Positions 56,232 to 64,000 of a stretch of 64,000 nt of DNA are shown here, one piece after another (the stretch's first letter is position 1; the number at the start of each line of letters is the position of its first letter). The DNA lies in the NCBI GenBank assembly GCA_013813265.1, contig JACCRY010000124.1:1-64000 (forward strand), given 5' to 3'. Source of the stretch: Parachlamydiaceae bacterium (GTDB taxonomy: Bacteria > Chlamydiota > Chlamydiia > Chlamydiales > Parachlamydiaceae). A program made the translations under genes and the position numbers. Under the pieces are notes generated by a model. It saw only the letters and a program-made list of their open reading frames with translations, was not told the origin of the DNA and searched no databases.

Positions 56232-56657
56232 ATGTCCAGATTTACTCGACTCCAAATAACTCATGACGAAGCCGAAGAACCAGCGGTCAATTTAACTCCG
56301 CTGATTGATGTGGTCTTTGTAATTCTGATCATTTTCATTGTGATTGCTCCATTACTCGAACTAGACAATATTGCACTGGCAGACTCCAATCAGGGACCGA
56401 ATAAAACATCGCTTTCGGTAGAAAAAACAAGTTTGATCGCAATTCAAGTGCGCTCTAACAATGAAATCTGGTTAAATGCAAAAAAGATTTCTTTACCTGA
56501 GTTGCAAATACGGTTAAAAGAAGCTAAAACACAGTTTCCAACAGCTATACCGCAACTTTTTCATGATAAGCAAGCCCATTTTGGGATATACCAAGCAATT
56601 AAAAATGCTGCCGAAGGTGCGGGTTTCTCGGAAATGGAGATTGTTTTAAAGCCCTAG
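56232..56657 (+). CDS. exbD: biopolymer transport protein ExbD/TolR
   Basis: A 141-aa protein with AAGGA shortly before the ATG. A cytoplasmic N-terminus with VNLTPLIDVVFVILIIFIVI carries the conserved membrane Asp of ExbD/TolR within its single transmembrane helix (about 22-45). A periplasmic domain follows, ending EGAGFSEMEIVLKP. With ExbB/TolQ it forms the proton-driven motor energising TonB- or Tol-type envelope processes. No exbB is adjacent; upstream DNA is the duplicated island. The 5' part of this gene is copied at 44228. The following amidase gene is co-oriented. Confidence 0.88.
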   Translation: MSRFTRLQITHDEAEEPAVNLTPLIDVVFVILIIFIVIAPLLELDNIALADSNQGPNKTSLSVEKTSLIAIQVRSNNEIWLNAKKISLPELQIRLKEAKTQFPTAIPQLFHDKQAHFGIYQAIKNAAEGAGFSEMEIVLKP

Positions 56658-56874
56658 TACGCTAGTACACTGAAAGGTCTCACCAAACTGCCGGCGAAAG
56701 CACTCCGCGATTAAAATCTCAAAAATGGTCCCATATGTATATATTGAGTTCGTTCAAGACTCCAACCCCGGTTAATTTCGCGCAGCTTTATAGGTAAGGA
56801 TTTACTTACAGTGTACTAAATGCTATACTACGTTCTTAAGTTTCTGAAGCTCTTGAATGTTACAGAGGATTAAG

Positions 56875-57615
56875 ATGTCTAGATTCATTTCATTTCTTGC
56901 ATGCGCCTTTAGTGTCCTTTCTTTAATGGCTTTCAATTCATGCGCACGTCGGATCGAAGTTGTCCAAGTTTTTGAGCCTCAGACGATCGTGGAGCAACCC
57001 ATTATTTTCCGCGAACTTCCATTTCTAAATGCCACTCAGCCAAAAGAAAAAAAACTTATTGTAATCGATCCTGGTCATGGCGGCAAAGATTTTGGAACTG
57101 AAGCTCCTGTAAAACCTTCTTTTAAGGAAAAAAACCTCAACCTTGTCACCGCTAGGCTTTTGAAAGGTTATTTAGATCAAATGGGCTATAGAACACTCCT
57201 AACGCGCAATGAAGATTTTTTTGTTCCTCTTGATAAACGCGCAAGTTTTGCAAATATTAGAAACTCCGACCTATTTGTGAGCATTCACTATAATTCGGCT
57301 CCAAGTGTCAATGCAGAAGGGATTGAAGTTTTTTATTTCCGTACCGACAATGACTTGATGCGGGCTTCAGCCTCCAAATCACTTGCAGATAGCGTCTTAA
57401 AATACCTCCTTGATGCAACTGACGCGAAATCAAGGGGAGTTAAACATGGAAATTTGGCTGTCGTTCGAAAAACAACAATGCCTGCAATTCTTGTGGAAAG
57501 TGGTTTTTTAACAAATGAAAAAGAACTGTTAAAGCTCAAAGATCCAGCTTACATCAAATCGATCGCCTGGGGAATCGCTCAAGGAATACAGGCATATTTA
57601 AATTCGGAATTATAG
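56875..57615 (+). CDS. N-acetylmuramoyl-L-alanine amidase (Amidase_3), exported
   Basis: I prefer ATG 56875 (AGAGG 6 nt before) over the in-frame ATG 56857. The 246-aa product begins with a signal sequence ending MAFNSC, possibly a relaxed lipobox. The catalytic domain shows IDPGHGGKDFG (zinc His), EKNLNL (zinc Glu), FVSIHYNS (zinc His) and ILVESGFLTN (catalytic Glu), ending AWGIAQGIQAYL. It cleaves the amide between MurNAc and the stem peptide. In chlamydiae, which have little peptidoglycan, AmiA-type enzymes act at the division septum. It is followed 5 nt later by the secreted protein at 57621, so the two are probably cotranscribed. Confidence 0.9.
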   Translation: MSRFISFLACAFSVLSLMAFNSCARRIEVVQVFEPQTIVEQPIIFRELPFLNATQPKEKKLIVIDPGHGGKDFGTEAPVKPSFKEKNLNLVTARLLKGYLDQMGYRTLLTRNEDFFVPLDKRASFANIRNSDLFVSIHYNSAPSVNAEGIEVFYFRTDNDLMRASASKSLADSVLKYLLDATDAKSRGVKHGNLAVVRKTTMPAILVESGFLTNEKELLKLKDPAYIKSIAWGIAQGIQAYLNSEL

Positions 57616-57620
57616 AAAGA

Positions 57621-58523
57621 ATGCCTTTTTTTAAGACTTTTTGTATTTCACTTTTTCTGCCATTGTTTTTAAATGGAGGTTTTTCAAGTGAAGGACTTTT
57701 TACATTAAACAAGCAAAACGTTGAAACTTGCGATGGTTTACAAAGCAAGTTTCTGTCTTGGCAGAGAATTCAAACAAAAGGGGAAAATGAATCTGATTTT
57801 CTTTTTAAACGTACATTCACATACAAATGGATTTTAAATATTAAGTATTCGAAACAAGTTCTTGCCGAACTTAGAACGAATTGCCCTTCAGCCATCTATT
57901 TTAATGAAAATTTGCTGACCCCTTACGATAATGGGGGAACGTGTACGGCAATGGCACTCGATTTTTTAGGTCGTTATTTTGTTAAATGTAGCCATCTTCA
58001 AGATTCTGATGTCCGCCTTGATGTTCTTAAGGGGTTTGCTTCGCATTATGGGGAGAATACAACGACATTTGTTTCCCGACAAGCTGCTTTTAACACCATT
58101 GGGATCCATGAAGAAGCTTTAAATTTAGACAGTGATTTTCTTAAAGAGCAGAAAATTCAATCTCTGGCAAACTTTTATGGAATACAACTAACCCCTTTAA
58201 CCCCAACGATGTCGCTTCCTTCAATTCATTTTAATTCTTCAAGTTTTATCTCTTTGGTAAATAATTTGCCCGGTGACACATATGTATTACGTGCCATTTA
58301 TCCAAAGGAAAATGTAAAAATGGAGTGGTTTGGTCATACAATGCTCCTCATTAAAGAAGAAGCGTTCTCTATTTTTTACGATAATTTTGTAGGGTCTAGA
58401 AAAGTATCTTCAGAGGGAATTGGAGAGGTTATTAGTGCCGCATTGATCAAGTGGAGTCTTCCTGAGATTAGAATTTATCATGCTTCTATCCAAAATGAGA
58501 TCAAGAATCTTGCGTCAGACTAA
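57621..58523 (+). CDS. secreted papain-like (YopT/C58-like) putative cysteine protease
   Basis: A 300-aa protein with a Sec signal peptide (FKTFCISLFLPLFLNGGFSS). Candidate catalytic residues are Cys108 in NGGTCTAMALDFL, His239 in FGHTMLLI and Asp254 in FYDNFVG. The Cys-His distance of 131 and His-Asp distance of 15 mirror YopT-family (peptidase C58) proteases, where Cys sits at the start of a helix, His in GHxxxL, and Asp just after a strand. It begins 5 nt after the amidase stop, so it is in that transcript and may act in the periplasm or be exported further. The protease call is inference from motif spacing; a transglutaminase-like fold is the main alternative. Confidence 0.6.
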   Translation: MPFFKTFCISLFLPLFLNGGFSSEGLFTLNKQNVETCDGLQSKFLSWQRIQTKGENESDFLFKRTFTYKWILNIKYSKQVLAELRTNCPSAIYFNENLLTPYDNGGTCTAMALDFLGRYFVKCSHLQDSDVRLDVLKGFASHYGENTTTFVSRQAAFNTIGIHEEALNLDSDFLKEQKIQSLANFYGIQLTPLTPTMSLPSIHFNSSSFISLVNNLPGDTYVLRAIYPKENVKMEWFGHTMLLIKEEAFSIFYDNFVGSRKVSSEGIGEVISAALIKWSLPEIRIYHASIQNEIKNLASD

Positions 58524-58534
58524 CCACTTAAGAA

Positions 58535-59038
58535 TTAAGACTTAATTGGGATTACTTCGTATGTAAAAACTGATTTTTTTTTCTCAATCAAAGAGAGATC
58601 AAACCCTCTTTCTTTCCCTATCTTTAGCTCTGCTTGATATTGGGCTTCGTGCCATTGGCTCAAAAAATGGATAGCACTCGCTGAGTAATGATGAATAAGC
58701 GTTGAAAATGTTTTAAACAGTTTAGCAGATCGTTCAGGATGCCTCTTAAATCCATCATCCCAAACCAAATACAAATCTTCTGCAGTAGATTTATTGATCC
58801 AATATCCAGCCGCATTCTCACCAAAACCATTTTTTTGGGGTGTACTCCAACCTGCTAAAGCTTCTTTAACAATTGACAGTGTTGAATCTTCATGGCATGC
58901 AATCTTAATGTCACAATACGAATCATCACTTATTATTCTAGGAATTAAAATCATTGTGCGTAATTTTCCTTCGCATTCCCAGTTACCCACCCCAATCCCA
59001 ATATATACATCAAAATCATTTTGAAAAAAAACTAACAT
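58535..59038 (-). CDS. hypothetical protein
   Basis: A 167-aa protein from ATG 59038; no strong Shine-Dalgarno. It is soluble and has no signal peptide. Notable segments are VYIGIGVGNWECEG near the start and AAGYWINKSTAEDLYLVWDD in the middle. It is convergent with the YopT-like gene, the stops lying about 12 nt apart. Family not recognised. Confidence 0.6.
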   Translation of the reverse strand: MLVFFQNDFDVYIGIGVGNWECEGKLRTMILIPRIISDDSYCDIKIACHEDSTLSIVKEALAGWSTPQKNGFGENAAGYWINKSTAEDLYLVWDDGFKRHPERSAKLFKTFSTLIHHYSASAIHFLSQWHEAQYQAELKIGKERGFDLSLIEKKKSVFTYEVIPIKS

Positions 59039-59186
59039 GCTTATTTGTCTTTAGTGAAATTTTTAGTTAGTTTATGCTATTAAAGGGGCGTAACCAAGCA
59101 TATGATACTTGATCAAGATTATGTTGACTACTAATTTATAGATTTTAGATGCATCAAATGATTAGTTTATAATGTCTACAGACTTC

Positions 59187-60611
59187 TTACAGCTCTGAAC
59201 AGTGCCCTGTTACATTTGCATATGCAACGCAATCGTTGACAGAGACCCCATGGTAACCATTTCCTAGAACTGAAACTTTAGCTGGAAGTTTTTTGAGTTC
59301 GTGTTTTAACACTGCTACTCTAGCTGTGTGGCCTACCGTGTACTGTGGGATTGCTTCATGTGCTCGTTTGAACAAAATGCAATCAGGTCTCTTCCGAATT
59401 CCTAGATGACAATGAAGCTCTTTCAGCGCCAATTCTATTAAAGCACTTTCATCAAAGGAAGAAAAATTAGCAAAATGCGCTCCCCCAATCATAGCTGTTA
59501 GTCTAGTCTGCTGCGAATGAGCATTTTGTTCTGGAAAAGCTGAAGAGTCCCAAACGACTCCTAAAAGTTTCTGTTTTTCTTTTGAGGGGACAAGATAGCC
59601 AAAACCTTTTTTATTTAGGACAGGATAGTGATATCCACAATTAATAACTGAAATAGAAGCTGTCTCAAATAAATTCAGCTGTTCATAAATTGTCTCACAG
59701 CTTGTTTTGAAAAGAGGGGCCAGTTGGTTCGGTGGAATTGCTAAGTGGAGTTCATCTGCGATGATTCGCTGTCCATCTAAAAGCTCTATACAAGATTTTC
59801 CATTTTCAAAAGTAAGTCGTTTAACAGGAGAATCAAGCCTTAATTCTTCCTTAAGATTCTCTGCGAGTTTATCAGTGAGGGTCTCGATTCCATTACGCAA
59901 AGTGAAGATCCCTTGTCGAGATGCATGTTCCACAAATGAACTTAAAGGTTTTTCATTTACCATTACTGAGGGGGGCTTCTTTTTTGATAATGCTCCAAAA
60001 AAAAGAGACCGATGCTGACTTTCAAGCACATGTAAACTTGGAAAACATGATTTTAACGAGAGCTTTTTTATATCTCCTGCATAAATACCGGAAATAAGTG
60101 GATCGAAAAAAAGCTCTGCCATCTGTGCTCCAAAACGACGTTTTGCAAAAGTATAGATCGTTTCATCGTCCTCCTGGCATCTTGCTGCTAAACAATCAGT
60201 CCAAAGCCCTTTTAAGAATTTGAAGAAAAAAGGGGAGTATAATGTCGATAGTAAGCCGGTTGGTAGGCTTTGAAGTTTGTTGTCGGTATAAATATAGCGT
60301 ATTTTTGCCGCTTTATTAGCAAAAAGGAGCTCATTTTGAAGGCCCAAATGTTCAATTAACTGCAAGGTGGCTATACCGGTGCCTCCAGATCTAAAGCTGC
60401 GTGGGCCCTGTTCAAAGAGGAAGCCATCTTCATTTTTGGTCTGAATCCATCCTCCGGGTCTTTTACTGGATTCTAAAATAGTTAGCTTGTTTCCATCTTT
60501 TTTCTGATAAATAGTTAGCTTGTTTCCATCTTTTTTCTGATGCTTCAAAGACCAACCAAGAGTAAGACCGCTTATGCCGGCACCAATAATTACAGTGTGC
60601 TTTTGTAACAT
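59187..60611 (-). CDS. hemG: protoporphyrinogen oxidase (HemG/HemY type)
   Basis: A 474-aa protein. The N-terminal FAD-binding VIIGAGISGLTLGWSL is followed by LESSKRPGGWIQT with GPRSFRSGG, and the C-terminus has VLGNGYHGVSVNDCV, as in oxygen-dependent protoporphyrinogen oxidases. It converts protoporphyrinogen IX to protoporphyrin IX. The start overlaps the hemE stop by 22 bp, showing translational coupling. Between the glycine-rich loop and the ESSKRPGG strand the protein contains an exact 11-residue tandem duplication (QKKDGNKLTIY), encoded by a 33-bp repeat at 60476-60541. Its length is otherwise normal for the family. Confidence 0.9.
   Translation of the reverse strand: MLQKHTVIIGAGISGLTLGWSLKHQKKDGNKLTIYQKKDGNKLTILESSKRPGGWIQTKNEDGFLFEQGPRSFRSGGTGIATLQLIEHLGLQNELLFANKAAKIRYIYTDNKLQSLPTGLLSTLYSPFFFKFLKGLWTDCLAARCQEDDETIYTFAKRRFGAQMAELFFDPLISGIYAGDIKKLSLKSCFPSLHVLESQHRSLFFGALSKKKPPSVMVNEKPLSSFVEHASRQGIFTLRNGIETLTDKLAENLKEELRLDSPVKRLTFENGKSCIELLDGQRIIADELHLAIPPNQLAPLFKTSCETIYEQLNLFETASISVINCGYHYPVLNKKGFGYLVPSKEKQKLLGVVWDSSAFPEQNAHSQQTRLTAMIGGAHFANFSSFDESALIELALKELHCHLGIRKRPDCILFKRAHEAIPQYTVGHTARVAVLKHELKKLPAKVSVLGNGYHGVSVNDCVAYANVTGHCSEL
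60476..60541. repeat. 33-bp perfect tandem duplication inside hemG
   Basis: Two identical 33-bp units, 60476-60508 and 60509-60541 (each starting AAATAGTTAGCTTG). It keeps the frame and adds 11 residues beside the FAD-binding loop. Confidence 0.85.
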
Positions 60612-61615
60612 TTAACCGTATCAACTAAAAATTTAACGTTATCAAAAGGTATATCCGGAAGAACCCCATGCCCAAGATTAAAAATATATCCAGGATTTCC
60701 TCGCATACTATCTAGGAGCCCTAACACTTCTTTTTTGATGACATGTTGAGGAGCATAAAGAACATCCGGATCCAGATTTCCTTGTACCGCTATTCCAGAC
60801 GGGATCTTACTCTGCATTGCAGCAATGTTGCAATTCCAGTCAAGGCTAATGCCCGCGGGCTGAACACTTGCAAGTTCAGGACCAAAAACAGACGACCCTC
60901 TACAGAAAAGAATAATCGGCACTCCCTTGGGTCGCATTGCATCCACAATCATTTTCAGATAGGCAAGGGAAAATTCTCGAAATTGAGCATGCCCCAAATA
61001 GTTGGCCCAGGAGTCAAAAATTTGAAGCGCTTGGGCTCCGGCCTCAACTTGAAGTGTCAAATATTTAATCGTATGATTTGCGATTATGTTTAAAAGAAGG
61101 TGAAAACTGTCCGGGTCTTCGAACATCCATTGCTTTGTCTTTCGAAGATCACGACTTGATTTTCCTTCGATCATGTAGCTTGCTAGAGTAAATGGGGCTC
61201 CGGAAAATCCGAGCAGGGGGATATTTAACTCTGGCAGAACAGCTTGAATAGCTTGTCCGACATAAGATAGAGAATGTGAAATGTCAGGATCATGGAGCCT
61301 TTCAAGGCATTTAGCATTTTTCAATGGATTTTCAATATGTGGACCCGTTCCCTCGTCGAAACGAAGTTTTAGGCCCATAGGCTCTAAAAGAACTAAAATG
61401 TCAGAAAAAAGGATTGCAGCATCGACGCCAAGTTGCTTAACAGGCAAAAGAGTTACCTGAGCAGCCAGTTCAGGGTTATGGACCATTTCTAAAAAAGAAT
61501 ATTTAGCTCTTAAAGCTCGATAGTCCACCATATAGCGTCCTGCCTGTCGCATGACCCAAATGGGTGGACGCGACAGGTTTTTGCAATGAAGGGCATCTAA
61601 AAGCAAGGTATTCAC
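60590..61615 (-). CDS. hemE: uroporphyrinogen decarboxylase
   Basis: A 341-aa protein starting at GTG 61615, which overlaps the tkt stop (TTGTGA). Hallmarks are RPPIWVMRQAGRYMVDYR at the N-terminus, ILFSDILVLLEPMG with the substrate-binding Asp, GFSGAPFTLASYMIEG, and FNLGHGVLPD near the C-terminus. It decarboxylates uroporphyrinogen III to coproporphyrinogen III. It lies between tkt and hemG in one operon with overlapping ends. A coproporphyrinogen oxidase gene (hemN) is not next to it here. Confidence 0.95.
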   Translation of the reverse strand: MNTLLLDALHCKNLSRPPIWVMRQAGRYMVDYRALRAKYSFLEMVHNPELAAQVTLLPVKQLGVDAAILFSDILVLLEPMGLKLRFDEGTGPHIENPLKNAKCLERLHDPDISHSLSYVGQAIQAVLPELNIPLLGFSGAPFTLASYMIEGKSSRDLRKTKQWMFEDPDSFHLLLNIIANHTIKYLTLQVEAGAQALQIFDSWANYLGHAQFREFSLAYLKMIVDAMRPKGVPIILFCRGSSVFGPELASVQPAGISLDWNCNIAAMQSKIPSGIAVQGNLDPDVLYAPQHVIKKEVLGLLDSMRGNPGYIFNLGHGVLPDIPFDNVKFLVDTVKCYKSTL

Positions 61616-63699
61616 AAGATACGCTCAAGGATAGATTCAACGGTAAAGCCAAATTCTTTCGCAAGCATACTTTGTGGAGCGGAAGCCCCGAAAGTATCGA
61701 TGCAGATCGCAATACCATCCATTCCAATATATTTATGCCAACCCTGTTCGACTCCGGCCTCAATGCTTACACGTTTACCAAGGTTTCCACCCAAAACACT
61801 TTCTTTGTATTCAGGATTTTGCTTTTCATAAAGCTCCCAGCAAGGCATAGAAATTACGCGGACTGATTTCCCTAATTTTTCCAACTCATTTGCAACATCA
61901 ACTGCAAGATGCAATTCAGAGCCAGTTGCAATGAGGGTGTAATCGGGCGTTGCTCCATTTTCTTTTTTCAAAATGTAAGCTCCTCGTGCCATACCTTCTG
62001 AATAAGGACGCTTAGTGGTTTCCAGATCTGGAAGGCTTTGGCGAGATAAAATAAGAGCAGTGGGACCTACATAGTTAAGGGCTGCAATCCATGCCATCTT
62101 GACTTCGTTTTGATCACCAGGACGAATCACATGTAGATTTGGAATTGCCCTGAGAGCAGCAAAATGTTCAACAGCTTGGTGTGTTGGCCCATCTTCGCCT
62201 AAGAAGATAGAATCGTGAGTAAACTGATAAATGACATGAGCTTTCATAAGCGCCGCGAGACGTATTGCATTGCGCATGTAATCAGAAAAGGTCAAGAAAG
62301 TCCCGATAAAAGGGACAAACATGTGCGTTTGAGCTAAACCTGTGGCCATTGTAGCCATACCAAATTCACGGACACCAAATTTGATATTACGTCCTGCAAA
62401 ATTTCCTGGGGAAATTAAGGGGAATTTTGACATCATCGTTAGATCAGATACAGAGAGATCGGCAGAGCCACCAATCAGCCAAGGAAGCTTTTCTGCTAAA
62501 GCTGCAATCACTTCATTTGAAGCTTTACGCCCAGCAGTTGGAACTTTTATTGGAAGAGCTTGAAGCATCTCCTCAAGATCATTTGGAACATGATGATGAG
62601 CAATTGAATCAAATTCTTTAAGTTTTTCTGGGTTCGCTTTTCCCCAAGCTTCAAATAGTTTATTCCAGTCATCTTCTAGGGTAGAGTCTTGAGATATTTT
62701 CTTTGAAAAGAAGTCGGTAACAGCTTGAGGTACATAAAAGGGCTCTTCAGGTATCCCTAAGACAATTTTAGTTTCTTTAACTTCTTCAACACCGAGTGGA
62801 GATCCATGTGCAGTATTGCTTCCAGCTTTATGAGGAGAACCCTTGCCGATAATTGTATGCGCAATAATCAAGCGAGGACGTGTTTGTTTTATGGTCACTC
62901 GGGAAAAGATAGCCGCAACAGCTTCTAAATTGTTTCCATCAACTTCAAAAACTTCCCACCCATAAGATTCATAGCGCATGCGCGTATTTTCTGAGCAACA
63001 TTGATTTAAAGGACCGTCGAGCGAGATATTATTAGAATCATAGATGGCGATGAGGTTATCGATTTTAAGATGACCGGCTAATGAGGAAACTTCACCTGTA
63101 CATCCTTCCATAATGCAACCGTCACCCATGAGTACATAGACCTTATTGTCTACGATTTTATGCTCTGGGGTGTTAAATCGAGTTGCTAGCATCTTCATTC
63201 CTAATGCAATTCCAACACCATTGCCTAAACCTTGTCCCAAAGGACCTGTAGTGGTTTCTACTCCTTCAGTATCCAAAGATTCGGGATGTCCAGGCGTCTT
63301 TGAGTGTAATTGTCGGAAATTCTTTAGGTCTTCGAGACTTAAGTTAAAACCTGCAAGATGTAGGCAAGAGTATAGAAGCATGGACCCATGCCCTGCAGAA
63401 AGAATAAAGCGATCGCGGTTGAACCAGTTTGGATTTTTAGGATTGTGCTTCATTTGAACGCCGTAGAGATAAGCTCCGACCTCAGCACATCCCATGGGTA
63501 GACCCGGGTGGCCTGAATCAGCTTTTTGAACAGCATCCATAGATAGACCACGAATTGTTGTGGCGATTTTACCTAGCTGTAGTATGAGATCAGGATCGAT
63601 TCGGCATTTTCCGTTATTGCATTGAGACATCTCTTTGCAGGCATCCTTTTCTACATCGACTTGATCTTCGTTCTTCATGGAATTTCTACCTTTTGGCAT
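61612..63699 (-). CDS. tkt: transketolase
   Basis: A 695-aa protein. TPP-binding GDGCIMEGCTGEVSSLAGHL, IHGSP-type AHGSPLG, and the pyrimidine-binding region GVREFGMATMATGLAQTH with QFTHDSIFLGEDGPTHQAVE show a complete transketolase. It moves two-carbon units in the non-oxidative pentose phosphate pathway. The first ATG (63699) has no Shine-Dalgarno. The ATG eight codons in (63678) follows AAAAGG at 10 nt and may be used instead. There is an N-terminal extension of about 35 residues with four cysteines. It is the first gene of the tkt-hemE-hemG operon. Confidence 0.95.
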   Translation of the reverse strand: MPKGRNSMKNEDQVDVEKDACKEMSQCNNGKCRIDPDLILQLGKIATTIRGLSMDAVQKADSGHPGLPMGCAEVGAYLYGVQMKHNPKNPNWFNRDRFILSAGHGSMLLYSCLHLAGFNLSLEDLKNFRQLHSKTPGHPESLDTEGVETTTGPLGQGLGNGVGIALGMKMLATRFNTPEHKIVDNKVYVLMGDGCIMEGCTGEVSSLAGHLKIDNLIAIYDSNNISLDGPLNQCCSENTRMRYESYGWEVFEVDGNNLEAVAAIFSRVTIKQTRPRLIIAHTIIGKGSPHKAGSNTAHGSPLGVEEVKETKIVLGIPEEPFYVPQAVTDFFSKKISQDSTLEDDWNKLFEAWGKANPEKLKEFDSIAHHHVPNDLEEMLQALPIKVPTAGRKASNEVIAALAEKLPWLIGGSADLSVSDLTMMSKFPLISPGNFAGRNIKFGVREFGMATMATGLAQTHMFVPFIGTFLTFSDYMRNAIRLAALMKAHVIYQFTHDSIFLGEDGPTHQAVEHFAALRAIPNLHVIRPGDQNEVKMAWIAALNYVGPTALILSRQSLPDLETTKRPYSEGMARGAYILKKENGATPDYTLIATGSELHLAVDVANELEKLGKSVRVISMPCWELYEKQNPEYKESVLGGNLGKRVSIEAGVEQGWHKYIGMDGIAICIDTFGASAPQSMLAKEFGFTVESILERIL

Positions 63700-64000
63700 T
63701 TAACTGTTTACTTAATTTTTTGGTACCCTCCTGCTTTTGAGGAGAGCGAATAGATTCATTAAACTCGCTGTGTTAACGAAATTGAATGTAACGACTTTGG
63801 AGGTATTCGGCAAGAAAAAAGGTGTGACTGATTGGAATCCGATGTGGTGCTGGCCCTGTGCTACATGTAACTGGACATTACGATGGCGGTTGGGTATGGA
63901 GTCTATTTTTTATTTTTATGCAAACTCGCTTCACGAGTTGTCTCATGCAAATCTTGGAAGTAACTGTTAAGTAAAAAGATGTACGGCAAAAGACAAAAAA
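63700..64000. other. region upstream of tkt
   Basis: About 300 bases without a convincing gene. A small plus-strand frame (63737-63970) rich in Trp and Cys does not look like a natural protein. The tkt promoter should lie here. Confidence 0.4.

Noticed and set aside
58533-58547. AATTAAG-A-CTTAATT palindrome between convergent genes
   Set aside because: It mostly covers the last codons of the minus-strand gene, has a one-base centre that cannot form a loop, and is low complexity.
63737-63970. 77-codon frame upstream of tkt
   Set aside because: Trp/Cys-rich unnatural composition and overlap with the expected tkt promoter region; no supporting start signal.

Overview
The window looks like a chromosomal piece of an amoeba-associated member of the Chlamydiae (Parachlamydia, Protochlamydia or Waddlia type). 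This rests on a minus-strand tkt-hemE-hemG cluster that recalls chlamydial gene order, an ExbD and AmiA-type envelope pair, a cysteine-bearing MOMP-like outer membrane protein, AT-rich DNA, and many eukaryote-like repeat proteins (ankyrin, LRR, kinesin-light-chain TPR, ubiquitin-like). The genus cannot be fixed from sequence reading alone.

Layout. 0-20 kb: two giant paralogous proteins (2424 and 3134 aa) with a diverged SF2-helicase/DUF3638-like ATPase core. They flank a convergent methyltransferase-glycosyltransferase gene and a pair of inverted MITE-like repeats. 20-36 kb: mostly small accessory genes. These are a membrane protein, a group II intron reverse-transcriptase remnant, epmC, a collapsed abiE toxin-antitoxin locus with two operator-like repeats, a ubiquitin-like/zinc/tail-anchored protein, an 1147-aa unknown protein, a split unknown gene, a secreted LRR protein, a 2H-phosphoesterase-like ORF without ATG, an FAD monooxygenase, tRNA-Asn and an insA fragment. 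36-41 kb: outer membrane protein, a 1057-aa ankyrin-like protein whose ribosome binding site lies in a hairpin, cfa, and the SRP RNA gene on the other strand.

41-56 kb: a decaying accessory island. A roughly 0.9-kb segment (3' end of a repeat protein, palindromes, 5' end of exbD) is directly duplicated at 43.5 and 55.5 kb. Between the copies lie a nucleotidyltransferase-LRR-TPR protein, a YVTN beta-propeller surface protein split by one in-frame stop, and an ankyrin pseudogene. The ankyrin pseudogene is interrupted by a 3.2-kb Tn3-family transposon with 5-bp target duplications; both the transposase and the resolvase of this element are broken.

56-64 kb: core functions. exbD, a periplasmic N-acetylmuramoyl-L-alanine amidase and a secreted protein with a YopT-like Cys-His-Asp arrangement run on the plus strand. 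A small unknown gene and the overlapping tkt-hemE-hemG operon run on the minus strand. The most interesting items are the secreted YopT-like protein, the ubiquitin-like tail-anchored protein, the tandem giant ATPase paralogs, and the duplication-transposon history of the 43-56 kb island.
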